Assembly: GCA_033807695.1 (NCBI GenBank) | Contig: CM066303.1 | Coordinates: forward strand, 4,340,001-4,404,000 | Direction of reading: 5' to 3' | Source of the DNA: Daedaleopsis sinensis | Taxonomy: Eukaryota > Basidiomycota > Agaricomycetes > Polyporales > Polyporaceae | Length of the DNA: 64,000 bases | Part shown: in pieces, positions 9,990-20,756 of the stretch | How the letters are laid out: each line of letters begins with the position of its first letter | Position numbering within the stretch: position 1 is the stretch's first letter | Position numbers and translations under genes: made by a program | The notes under the pieces: model-generated | Database searches by the model: none | Seen by the model: only the letters and a program-made list of their open reading frames with translations | Told to the model about the DNA's origin: nothing

Positions 9990-12435
9990 ATGCAGCACCT
10001 CACCAACACCGCACTCGCCACTTTCTCGGGATTCGCGAAGCACGTTCAGGCCGCAAGCATAGCGAACGGCACTTTGGTGAGCTATCTGCTTGTCAGCCGA
10101 TATACGGCGATGCTTTGCTGAAGGTCGATTGCAGGGAAACAACATGTCAGTCCAATGGGGCTCCTGCGAGCCGTTCGGATACCCAAACACTACGCTCTCG
10201 TGCGGTCTGTTCGAGGTTCCCCTCGACTACCACGACCCTTCTGCTGGCAACGGCCGCATCGCCGTGATCAAGGCAAATGCAACTGGCGAGCGCCAGGGCA
10301 CATTCTTCTTCAACCCAGGTATGAATACCGTACCAACAATATTTGGTACCCGCCTCACGGTATGCTCGTGTAGGCGGACCAGGTGGCTCGGGCCTCGCTA
10401 GCCTAGTAGAGGGCGACTTCTCCACGACGTTGCTCAACTTCACCGGAGGGAACTACGACGTCGTCAGCTGGGACCCGCGCGGCGTCGGCGCGTTCTCCAT
10501 GTACGTCCCCTCCTTCGCGTGCTCGTCGCCTAAGCTGACACACCCGCGACACCGCGCACACAGACCGGGCGAGGTGCACTGCTTCGGCAGCGTCGAGGAG
10601 TACAACGCGTTCTTCAAGGGCACGATCGAGCCGACTGGCATCGAGATGTACGGCACCTTCAAGGACAAGAGCGACCTCCGCCGTCTTTACGCGCAGGCGG
10701 GTACCATGGAGCACAAGTACAGGACGGTGGGCCGCATGTGCGCGAAGCACAAGGAGGGCAAGCACCTCCGGTACGTAGGCACGGCGGCGACCGCGCGGGA
10801 TATGGTCGCGCTCGCGGACGTGCTGGACGGGCCGGGGAAGCCCCTCAACTACTACGGCATCTCGTACGGCGCTTTCCTTGGCGGGTGGTTCGTGAACAGT
10901 GAGTACATGGAGCACGCCGGTCCTCTCACATCGATACTGATCCGCACATGGCTGGCAGTGTTCCCTAAGGTTCGTCTGCCTCCTGTGATTGGCCGGATCC
11001 CCCCCTGACGTCCTCGCAGCGCGTTGGGAAGATCATCCTCGACGGCGTGCTCAACCCGATCGCGCTCAGAGAGAAAGAGATCGCGATTGTACGTCTCGTC
11101 GCCGCACACCGACAGCTTCCCGACGCACAACAGTCGCTAACCCCATGCATCAGGGCTGGAACAAGCCTGCGCTCCACGACGCAGACAGAGTGTACGAAGC
11201 GTTCGTCACAGGATGCGCCCTCGCCGGCCCCCAGGGCTGCGCGATCGCCACAAAAGGCCAGACGGCGCTCGAGCTGCACGCGAGCTTCCAGGCGATCCTC
11301 AAGACCGCGCACGACGCCGCCGTGCGCAACGCGAGCGTGACCTACACCTCTGGCACTCTGAGAGGTACGAAGGGAGTCTCTCGCGCGGGCACTGGCCACT
11401 TACTCACTACTATTGCTGCGATCGCGCACTTGCTGACGACGACGGTGTTTTCTTTCTCGGGGCGCATCGTAGACTACCTCTATGCGATGCTGTACTATCC
11501 GTCCGTATGGACCGCGGTCACGAACGAGGCCATGCCCGACATCTTCAAGCAGGTCGCGCAGGAGGCGCAGGGGCTCGCCAACGCGACCAACGCCAAGCGC
11601 GCCGACACGGAGCTCCGCAGGTGAGCACCATGTATCATGGCACGCCTGTCGGGAGCTGCGCGTTGACGTGTCCGTGCGACAGGCTGCTCAGGCGCGCAGA
11701 GAACGAGACGCGGTCGTACTCGACCAGCGCCGTGCTCTGCGGGGACAGCGTGGACTCGAGCGGGACGCTGAACATGACCGACCTGTTCGCGCACGTCGTC
11801 GAGACGAGCCGCGACGTCTCGCACATGTGTACGTATACGTCTCCCCCCGCCCGTGTCTGTCCATCCGCTGAAGTCTGACGCATGCGGCGGACGATTGCCC
11901 GGGGCAGTCGGCGCGTTCTGGCCGTTCCACACGTACTACTGCAACTACTGGCCCGCGCGCGCCGTCGAGCGGTACACGGGCCCGTTCAACAAGAAGCTCG
12001 CACACCCGATCCTCGTCATCGGGAACACGGTGCGTTCCTCCTCCAATCCCTGGCCCTCCTGACTGGGGCTGATGAATGGGACGCCGGACAGTACGACCCC
12101 GTCACGCCGTACAGCGGCACGAAAGCCCTGGCGGACGCGCTGGGGAAGTCGGCGGCGCTCGTCCGGCTGAACGCGCTCGGGCACACGACCCTCCCCTCGC
12201 CGTCCGCGTGCGTGAAGGGCATCGTGGACGCGTACATCGCGAACGGCACGGTGAGCACCGTTCGCGCTCTGCTGAGGCTGCGCCCCGAGTGTCGTGCCCG
12301 TGCTGAGGTTGCTTGCGTGGCTAGGTTCCTCAAGACGACACCGTGTGCGAGGTGGACGACAGCTTCGAGATCTGGTCTGGGGTCACGACTCGGATGATCT
12401 TGGGGAACATGACAGAGAACGGCCTGCCGTTCTGA
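9990..12435 (+). CDS. Secreted TAP-like alpha/beta hydrolase (peptidase S33 type), plus-strand paralog
   Basis: Twelve exons: 9990-10076, 10135-10318, 10374-10500, 10564-10898, 10959-10969, 11020-11088, 11154-11364, 11473-11620, 11683-11828, 11908-12029, 12092-12250, 12325-12435. They sum to 1710 nt, 569 residues, with every junction in phase. Motifs: FFNPGGPGGSGLASL oxyanion loop, WDPRGVGAFS, nucleophile elbow GISYG (Ser233), HPILVIGNTYDPVTPYSG with Asp482, and NALGHTTLPSP with His511. The C-terminus has DDTVCEVDDSFEIWSG, the TAP-like C-terminal domain. The first exon (MQHLTNTALATFSGFAKHVQ) is only weakly hydrophobic, so secretion is less clear than for the minus-strand paralog. Its last two exons lie inside unit A of the tandem array: the duplication breakpoint at 12134 falls within exon 11, and only this copy is complete. 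Confidence 0.88.
10959..10969 (+). other. 11-nt microexon of the plus-strand TAP-like gene
   Basis: Eleven bases between GGCAG and GTTCG splice signals supply the codons for Met-Phe-Pro-Lys, joining GGWFVN to RVGKIILDGVLN. The identical arrangement in the minus-strand paralog supports it. Confidence 0.75.
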
Positions 12436-12934
12436 GTGACGCTGGAGGAGGATCATGAGTCTTACGACGCATTGCGCGAACACGGCCATATCGGACACGT
12501 ACTCGATGGTTTAAAAAGAGACGAGCTTGGTGGATGCCACCTCCAGGACCCTGTTCTCACTCACTAGCTGTAGTAGTACCACCTACAGTAGCGATCATAC
12601 CTATAGTATCTTTCTCGCGATCGCAGCACCGTGCACTTCAGCTGCAGACAGCTTCGAGCCGCGAGCGTTACCGCACAAAGTCTGAAACAAGCTTCGTTTC
12701 ATTCGTGATAAGAATACGGAATTAGGTCGTTAGAAATACACCCGTGCGCATACTAGATCATCGCGATTAATGTAAAGCCCGAGCCGAGGAACGTCGAATT
12801 CGGTGGCCGTGGGTGTCGCAAGTTTTGGTGTCGTCCGGGGGGTGGGACCATTAGAGTCGTCGAGTCGTCGAGTCGCATGCATCGTCGTACAGTAGTATTC
12901 GTAGTGATGAGGAGAGCTCTGTCAGACGCCGCGT
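12436..12934. other. TAP/P450 convergent intergenic spacer, unit A
   Basis: Shared 3' flank of the plus-strand TAP gene and the minus-strand P450. Equivalent spacers lie at 24753-25102 (shortened), 37218-37711, 50003-50498 and, in unit E, 62129-62313 plus 63788-64000, where a transposon is inserted. No gene seen. Confidence 0.5.
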
Positions 12935-15716
12935 TCAGTGCGCCGCGTTGCCGTTCGCGAGCCCGTTCGGGACCGGGGTCGGCGGCAGGACCACGCCCTC
13001 GCCCTCGCCCGCGTCCGCCAGCAGCGCAATCGCCGCGTCCGACCGCGGCCGCAGCACGACGTACACCTCCTCGACCCGGCACGCCGCCCCGTTGCTCTTC
13101 ACCTTCATCGCCGCGTCCGCCGCGCGCTCCCTCGTCGCCGACGCTGGGGGCAGCGCGACGTCGAACACCGCGAGCACGTGCGCGAGGTGGCTGAACAGCA
13201 GCGCGTCCGCGAGGAACCGCCCGGGGCACGTCCGGTGCCCGAACCCGAATGCGAACTGCATCGGGGCGAGGACGTCCGTGCGCAGCGCCTTGCCCGCCGC
13301 GTCCAGGAACCGCTCGGGGCGGAACACGTCTGGCTCGGGGAACATCCGCTCGTCGCGCGAGATCGCCCTGGGGACGAGCAGTGTGAGCGTGTGTGCGTGT
13401 GTGCTGGAGAGCGGGGCACGCACCAGTTGTTCGCCATGATCGTCGCGCCCTTCGGGATCAGGTACCCGTTGTAGTGGTCGTCCTGGTTCACCTCGCGCCC
13501 GACTGCAGACCGTATCAGCGAAGCCCACGCAATCAGAATCACCGAGTGCCGCTACTCACTGACTGGCGCGATCGACACCCAGCGCAGGACCTCGCTCAGC
13601 ACCGCGTCGACGTACGGCAGCCGCGCCCGGTCCGCCATCGTCGGCAGCCGCTTCCCGCCCAGCAGCCCGTCGACCTCCGCCTGCGCGCGCTTCTGGATCT
13701 CCGGGAACCGCGCCATCGCGAGCAGGAACGTCAGCGTCGCAGACTCGGTCTGTGGGCGCCGCATCAGCATCGCACGTTCGCTAGCAGTAGAAGCAGCGGC
13801 TGCGCAGACGTACCGCGAGCATGCCGCCTACAGTGACGTATGTCGTATGCGCGGTGAGCACCCACAACGCGATCGAGATAGCCGATCTACGCACCTGCGT
13901 TCATCGTCACCGCGATCATGCTCGATCGATCGTCCTTGTCCTGCGCCGCCCCCTGTGCGCTGTACGTCGCGGACATGACCGACATCCGGCCCGCGGTCTT
14001 GCTCTCCTCCATGATCTTCACCGTCGTCGCCGCCGTCGCGTGCAGCTTCGTCTTCCAGTCCCGGCCCTTCTTGATCTGGGGGCCGAACTTGGGCACCCAC
14101 GTCGGCAGCCACGACACTGCGTGCAGTCAGACGACGCACTCGTATGAACACACAGGAAAGACTCACAGCCGGGGATGACGTCGAACGCCTGGAACTTGTC
14201 GCCGAGGACGTCCGCCGCAAAGTGCGCGAGGTCGTTCATCTGCGTCAGGATCGACGGCGCGTCCGGGCCGTTGTAGCCCGTCGACACCTTCAGGAAGATG
14301 TGCCCGAGCGAGTCGTCGATGTTCCTGTCGAGGTTCCGGCACTCGAGGTCGTCTGCGAGCTGCCGCATGAACCGCCGCGAGCCCTCCTCGTAGTCGCGGT
14401 TGTACTGGCCGACTGCGGACGGGCCGATGCCGAGGTGGAACTGCTTCCGCGCGTTCGAGAAGATGTCGCCGGTGTTCATGAACGGCAGCGTCATCGTGAG
14501 ATCGGAGCTGTGCGGCCTGTGAGCGTGATTTAATGGTATGGTCGCAGCGGAGACATACATATTGGCCATCTTTCGTGGGGGCTTATCTGAGTAGTCGTCG
14601 GCTTGCTTGTTGAAGAGGGCCTCTATCGATTCGCGCGAGTTGAGAATGATGATAGTCTTGTGCAGTACATGGTAGGTGTTGATGTCGGAGCCTATGGAGG
14701 AAGCAGTAGTTAGCACCGTGTCCAAAAGCGAAGATTTGGGGGATAGAATGAATGATGCACAGCCGATCGTCACAGCTTGGGCGATAAACTCGCGAAGGAA
14801 GCATGCTTCCATCATCGCGGTCGTACATAGCGCGGGATCAAGGGCAGCACCGTCTGCACAGCTGTCTATCGAGCAGATCTCTCCCAAGCTCAGTTGCGCG
14901 CATGGTGCAATCACGATGGAATGCCCATAATACGCGCATAGAGTGCGCCTGAGTACAGACAGATTGCTCGCCGGTACCCTCGCACCCCACTAGTCACGGC
15001 TGAGGCCGTCAGAATGACCAGCCCATTTTGACAGCGTTTTCCGGAGACATGGATAGCCTGCTGCAAATGCACATGGTGCACTGACACAGATCGACAGGGA
15101 AGCCACTGTCTGACCGCAATCATCCTGAGATTGGGCGCAGAACGGGCCAGGGGCCGCTCAATATCTGTGCAGCTGCCCATCAAGCACGTCCCAGGGTCTT
15201 CCCAGCTGTGACAGAACTGCATGACATTAGTCGCAGACTCGCCGAGAGTCCTCGACAAGGGACTTGCGAGGACGCAAAGGACGGTTCGTGAACGTCTCGC
15301 GTAACACTCCGACTCACTGGTCATGGTCAAAGGACATCCCTAGAATCGCGACTTCGTCGGTGCTCCTCCAAAGGAGCACCGACGCTTCGCGACGATTGCC
15401 CACAAATCGCCAACTGAGCGTTCTCCCCTGGAAATGAACGGTCGACTCGGGGCGTGCGGCTCGCGTATCCTAGTTGCATGCTTGAACACGCACACTAGGG
15501 GGAGACGAGGTACGCATACTGCCACAACTCGGGACGCGTGCAGGGAACAGAGACACGACCTGCGAAACACGCAGCGCCGCGAAGATGGGATTCGAGAAGA
15601 TGACGGACACTCACCATAGATCTGCGATTGCAGGCAGAAGGACTCCCACTGGTCGGTTTGTGGGATGTCGTTGAGGGTACAGATAAAGAACTGGCCAGGC
15701 GGGCCGGGGGGGGAGC
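12935..15716 (-). CDS. Cytochrome P450, copy A (5' exon frame damaged)
   Basis: Exons after the first: 14691-14559, 14516-14167, 14116-13895, 13827-13814 (14 nt), 13749-13560, 13502-13424, 13367-12935. With the single base left by exon 1 they make exactly 474 codons. Exon 1 ends at 15615 and carries PPGPPGQF and TDQWESFCLQSQIYG. Motifs: K-helix EVLRW (ExxR), PERF region DVFRPERFLD, heme loop FGFGHRTCPGR with the Cys ligand. P450s use O2 and reductase electrons to oxidise small molecules; the substrate is not predictable. Relative to copy B, 2 bp are missing just before the proline hinge and the ATG reads ACG, so no nearby in-frame start exists. The frame stays open far upstream but without protein-like composition. 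Everything from exon 2 on is intact. Confidence 0.75.
13814..13827 (-). other. 14-nt microexon in the P450 I-helix, copy A
   Basis: The bases between TAG and GTACG splice signals encode Gly-Met-Leu-Ala and complete a Gly codon, joining AVTMNAG to TESATLTFLLAM. Required to keep frame. The same exon occurs in copies B, C and D. Confidence 0.65.
14692..15614 (-). other. Oversized variable intron 1 of P450 copy A (923 bp)
   Basis: The donor GTGAGT lies next to SQIYG and the acceptor CCATAG before SDINTYH. All other introns of this gene are 50-120 bp. In copies B, C and D the same intron is 1237, 1458 and 788 bp, differing by deletions and by one or two copies of a module that begins near TTTTGACAGCGT and contains ATGCACATGGTGCA. 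No coding sequence recognised inside. Confidence 0.65.
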
Positions 15717-16520
15717 TTGAACGACGAAGGCAAGAGGGAGGAGAACGTGGCACGGAGGGGAGAGTAGCAGGAGATCGGTTGTCGGAGAAGGGGGATGGCG
15801 GGGCGTCGACGTCGGGCAGGAAGCTCCGAAGGGGGCGTCGAGCGGCGGGGAATGTGGACGTTGCAGTGGAGGCGAGTAGGTTCAAGTAGGTAGCGGGATG
15901 GGGAGGGCCGGATGACAGGACGCCAGGAGGGCCGGAGGTTGATTCGGGCGGATGGCAGTGCCTCGTTTGCACTCGCGCATCTCCGCTCCCTTTCGCATCC
16001 TCGTCCAGGACGTGTGTGGTGGAGCAGGCGGACGAGAGCACGAGACGACGCAGCGAGACCGCGATGAGAAGCAGAGAAGCAGACGCGCAGGCGATGGCGT
16101 CATGAGGGCGCGAAGCGCCCGACAGACGATTTGGGAAAGATCTGAGATGTGCACTCGCTCTCTCGTCGTCGCTGCACTCGAGACCGCGCCTGCAGCTGCT
16201 CTTGGTCTTGCTTGTGAGTGCGCAGAGGACGAGTGTGTGTGTGTGTGCGACATCCTGGGTGATCTGACTGCCATCTCGCGCTCGTCCACTCTCGTCTGGA
16301 GCTACAGCTGACTGCCCTCCCCCCTGCCCAGCCTGGAACACCCCTGCTTTCGTCTCGTCCACTGCTCGCCCAGGTATCTGCCCCCCGCCGCCACCGGGAT
16401 TGCCGCGAAGCGAGCAGCGCCGTCCGTGGACGACCGGTGAGCCCCTCCGCATTCTCCCGCCTGCATATGGTCCTTCCCCGCCTCTGCTCTCGTTCCCCGG
16501 AACACGGTTTCTCCCTCGGA
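15717..16520. other. P450 5' flank, unit A
   Basis: GC-rich sequence upstream of the P450 proline hinge. It should contain the promoter and any missing N-terminal codons. It includes a short TG run (about 16235-16250). Long open frames here are arginine/serine/proline-rich on all strands and shift between units, so none was accepted. Confidence 0.4.
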
Positions 16521-16536
16521 CTCTGAGCTCCCCTGC

Positions 16537-17631
16537 ATGGCTCGTTCCGAGCCGGTATGTCCGTATGCACTCTGTCCGGATCCCCACAAGCGACGGTACG
16601 TCTCCCTGCTCACAGTCTCTCATCAGAACACGCAGACGGCGCGGTGCGAGTCACTCCGGCTCAACTGCCGCAGCCCAGGTGCGCACTCGCCTCCCATCTC
16701 GTCCCTGTATCCGACACACCTCGCTTCAGAGCTCGCAGCTCTCACCGTGCGCTCTTCCATCCAACCGCTCTCGTCCTATGCACTCTCTCCGGCCCCAGCA
16801 TCGGTGCAGACCGCGCCGCCATTCCCCGGCCCTGCCATCTATGCGCCCGCCAGGCGTCCTTGCCCCTCGTCAAACACGTCGGACACGCCCGGAACAACGC
16901 CGAGAGCCCGTTCAAGGTGCTGCTCGTCCCTTGTCCCCCGCGTGCTCGCCGCTCTGCACACCGACGACGACGGATCGCCGCGCCGTAAGGGCGCTGGCGT
17001 GCGTGACTACTGTATGTACCGCGCGTCACCCGCACAGTCGTCCAATCGTAGACTATTCCATCAGCGCCGCGCCGTGCGACCACGAGAAAGGAAGGGACAG
17101 CGCACAGAGCTCTACCTCGGACGCCAGTCAGCTGGTATAGGAGCAACATCGGAATGGAAGGCGTACCTCGGTGCGTGGTCATGGTGAATTCAATTTCTGA
17201 CGCGCTTGCGGCCAAATCAGCCACATGCACTAACGCGAGCAGACCAGCGCTCTCACCGGACACTACGACCCGCCACCCAGGTCCAATGCGATGCGCTCGC
17301 GCCCCTGCGTCCCCCAGAGCACCTGCAAAGCGCAGCAGCATCAGCCGCGTCCAACGGGCATGCGCCCACGCACCTCTCGCCCGCGCGTCGCGGCCAGTCG
17401 GCTTCGTCTGCTCGAGCGAGTGCGGAGACGGTCGCGAGTGCGGAGACGGTCGCGAGTCCGACGGAGACGGGCGTGCAAGACGCTGTGCAGCGTCCCCGGG
17501 CGGGAGAAGCGAAGGCCGCCTGTCCGTGCTCGACGCGAGGCCGCCACGCTATCCCACCACTGGTCTCGTCGTCTCGCAGCGGTGCGCACGACATCCGGGA
17601 TAAGTGCCGGACGGCGGACCCGTCTGTGTGA
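16537..17631 (+). other. Possible gene for a disordered protein, unit A (doubtful)
   Basis: Several plus-strand stretches look like short exons with GT-AG borders. MARSEP is followed by GTATGT. A Ser/Pro/Ala-rich stretch contains SSYALSPAPASVQTAPPFPG. A later stretch reads SSARASAETVASAETVASPT and ends before the TGA at 17629-17631. Such composition would fit a disordered protein, but indels between units change the frame, including a 47-48 bp loss near 42890 in unit C. It may equally be non-coding. Equivalents: 29010-30087, 42052-43103, 53982-55080. Confidence 0.2.
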
Positions 17632-17639
17632 GCGGCGAG

Positions 17640-19640
17640 ACGGACGGCTATGGACCTGGAGGGCGGCGCTGTCGGAAACAGGTCAGCACCACCGGGCGGG
17701 CCGTCGCGGGTGGGCAGGACTACGGTCAGTACCATGTACTACAGTATGCGAGTCGAAATCTAGTCGTTCTACTCCTATGCTGCGCTCGGTGCGCAGCGTG
17801 TGGCCCGAGTCCTGCATGAGGGCCTGAGCACAGGTCCACCTGGCAGAGATCGAGGTAAATGTCAGTATCGCGACTGGCGTGAACTCTGCTGTGCATACGC
17901 ACAGTGCGAGTCCTGTAGATCGGAGTCGATTCGGCGCTGTGAACAAGGGTCTGGGATAAGACGGATAAGTCAGGACAGATGCTAATGGACGTAGCCTGGC
18001 TGAGCCGGCAGTGAACGGGACCGCGACAGTTGCCTATGAGTACAGCAAAGTTAGTATCCGAAAAGAGACGGTCCACAAGTCAATTAACTCACTCGTAATT
18101 GCATGACACAGTCATGCGCGCTCCAGCGCGCAAGTAGCGGCGGCGTACGCGGTGCGCGAGCGTGAAGAAGGGACAGAGGGAAGAAGAATGGAGGAGGGGG
18201 AAAGGGAGAAGTGGGGGAGTGCTGAGTGCTGGGGGACTCGAGTCTGCGGGCCTACTTGTATCTCGCGAGCTTGGTCCGTGCGCAGTCCCCACGGTCAGCC
18301 GACCTGACCGTGAGGAAGTGACGATAGCTCACTTCGCACGCACTCTTCGGACGTGGCGGGGGCGGGACCAACCAGAACGCTGCACGAGAGAGGACCCTGC
18401 GCGTGAGGACGGGAATGGCCCAGGTTCCGAGATCAGAGGAGCATGGAACGTTCTCCGCTATCTTCGCGTAGTAGCGTGGGCGCTCGGCTAATGTGTGATG
18501 CAGTTTGTGCTGTAATGCCGTTGTAAATTAGGGCGGAAGGGGCAGGAGGAGAGGGTCCTGCACGGATAACACCGTCCGGACTATTTCTGGCTGTTTCGGC
18601 GGAGTTGGGATCAACAGAGACGTGTATCTCATGTATTACACATATGGGGGCTGTCAAATAGCATTTATGCAGTCAGTACTGCACCAATGGCCCTGTAATA
18701 CTCGCATATCAGTCAGCAATCTCGAAGTTCCAAGTCTGGAAGAGAGATAAACGCCGGGCGGTGAATATGGCCGTCCGCATTTGGGCATTGGCTAGCGCTC
18801 TTCCCGCGCCTGGCGCTGACTCGCCTGCCACCTCCGCCGTTCAACTTCCCGCCGTTCCCGCGTCATCAACGTCCGTGCGAACGGCCAAACTAACCTTGCA
18901 CCTGTGATGTGATGTTGAGGACTCAGCAGCCTACTAGTATACTCTGCCTGCTGTAATAGTACATGCACACTTGGACTCGAGCTTCAACTTGAAGCTCTTG
19001 AGTCAGAGGTATAGAACTTACATCATCAAGTCACGAGTCCGTAGACACATTCTGGCCGCTACAGACATCAAAGATATGTCCCGTTCTCTGCACAATGCAA
19101 GAGAAACTCTTCAGGTCAACAGGACTGCTCGGTCCAATGTTGGTCAGCCCCAACGGACTGGCACAAGAGTCGTACGAGTATGGGAGGACATCGGCACCGA
19201 GACTCCATGTCATTACACTTGCCATGTGTACGCGACCGTGATGGGCGGGAACAAGCGATTGGCTAAGCTGTTTCCGGTCCAGGCGGGTCCAATGACACGG
19301 TCACCAATTCTACCGAACAGAAAATAGACTAGTCCGGTTGCTCAGTGATATCACAGACGGAGCACAGCAGTTGCTACTAGAGTTATGATAGTGAGACAGT
19401 CACCCTGGTGATCTTGTGATTTGCAAAGAATGTACCATGATTGAGATCTCACCAGTCTGTCGGAACTTGAAGCGGATGAACTTGCAGCGCACATGGGACT
19501 CTGTCTTGCGGAACTTGAGCATAATTTGTACCGAGTCTACCATAGAGTACAGGGTGCGGTAATCTAACAGGCTCTAGAGAGACGGGGGCAAGTAGAACAG
19601 CGGAATTGATGCCAGGCAAGGAACTCGCACAAGCCAATGG
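17640..19640. other. Non-coding block with hairpin cluster, unit A
   Basis: No supported gene. A 118-codon plus-strand frame at 18971-19327 is broken by single-base indels in units B-D. The block holds four perfect inverted repeats between 18101 and 18335, listed separately. Confidence 0.5.
18101..18335. repeat. Cluster of four short perfect inverted repeats
   Basis: GCATGAC/GTCATGC (18101-18117, loop 3); GCGCGCT/AGCGCGC (18116-18131, loop 2); CACGGTCAG/CTGACCGTG (18290-18312, loop 5); GAAGTGA/TCACTTC (18315-18335, loop 7). All four recur in units B and C; in D the second has one mismatch. They could form RNA stem-loops or be DNA-binding sites. Confidence 0.7.
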
Positions 19641-20756
19641 TATGCGAGCTGAGCTTGAACCACGAACCCTGACCTGCCCATCACAGTCGCTTCCATGTCG
19701 AAAGAAGGGTGTTCCGCACGGGCAGGTGGAAGGAGAGCGACTGCCGGTATGTCATCGCAGCCCCAATCCCGAGTATACCGTGTCCGGAAGCGCAAGGAGC
19801 TTCGTGCTCACCGGGTGTGGTGCACCATTCGCAGGTTTAGTGAAAACGAGCATGAGATGGGAGACTGGGACCATGCTGCTGCAGTGCAACGACTCGTCTC
19901 GCGAGGTCGGAATGGGGTCAGGTACGAAGCAGCAGACCCTGAACTCCCGTCACAGTCGCTTCGAGTGAGAATCAAGTCGGAGGCGAATCCGCACGGACGG
20001 AGCAGGCTCAATGCGTGCTCATTCTGCCAATTTAGCTCTCTTTGGACGACCGGCACCCATGCGAAAGGGTCGTCGCGACAGGGATCGGGGGACGGAGTCA
20101 GCTGAGCTCGCGCAACTTGCACGAGCCGGTTCAATGGGAGCTGAGCAACGAACCGTGAGCTACTACATACACACAGTCGCCTCCAGTTCGAACCGAGTCG
20201 GAGGCGATTCAGCACACACGGAGCGAGCTGCAAAGCTCGCACTGTGTCTATGCTCGCTCTATCTTCCCAACTCACTGGCAGCTCCTCGGATGACTGCCCA
20301 AGCGAAAGGCTCATCGCGACGGGGGTTCAGGAGAGCTGAGCTTGCGAAGACCGCTTTGGGGATCAGGTCCGACGCAACAGATGGGAGCTGAGCAACGAGT
20401 CCTGAACTCCCGGCACAGTCGCTTCCAATTCGAAACGACTCCACACGGACGGAGCGACTGCGAGCTCCCGCTGCGTCGGTGCCTGCTCTATCTTCCCAGC
20501 TCTGCTCTCAGCTGAGCTTGTGCAGACCGTTTGGGGGATCAGGTCCGACGCGACAGACCCTGAGTGCTCGTCGCACTCATTTCGACGTCGAAAGAAGTCC
20601 GGTCCGCAAGCGCAAATGCTCCGCCCGCAGGCGGGGCAAGTACTTGGTCAGTGCCCTCAACTTGTTCATTCCGTCTTCCACTTCCCACTCACCCGTATGT
20701 CGACGCACTCCGTTCTGCTGCTCTCGCACTGACCCTCTCCCGCACTGTGCAGCACG
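19640..20756 (+). repeat. Degenerate repeats of the gene U 5' region, unit A
   Basis: Four or five diverged modules 170-260 bp apart share blocks such as CACAGTCGCTTCCA, GATCAGGTCCGACGC and GAGCTGAGCAACGA. Two places (about 20050 and 20292) resemble the start of gene U exon 1: CCAAGCGAAAGGCTCATCGC corresponds to the real GCCAAAGGCTCCCCGC. Equivalent blocks lie at 32082-33199, 45095-46209 and 57080-58192. Confidence 0.6.

Noticed and set aside
12753..13229. Open frames overlapping the P450 heme exon in other frames and on the plus strand
   Set aside because: Shadows of the GC-rich P450 coding sequence; the frame with ExxR, PERF and the heme loop explains the region.
15340..16623. 427-codon minus-strand open frame running into P450 exon 1 of copy A
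   Set aside because: Composition is Arg/Ser/Pro-rich and unlike a P450 N-terminus, the frame breaks in the other units, and it reads through the clear donor site at 15614.
18971..19327. 118-codon plus-strand frame (MDSSFNLKLL...)
   Set aside because: Single-base indels between units change the frame and length (96 and 111 codons elsewhere); no motif or splice support.
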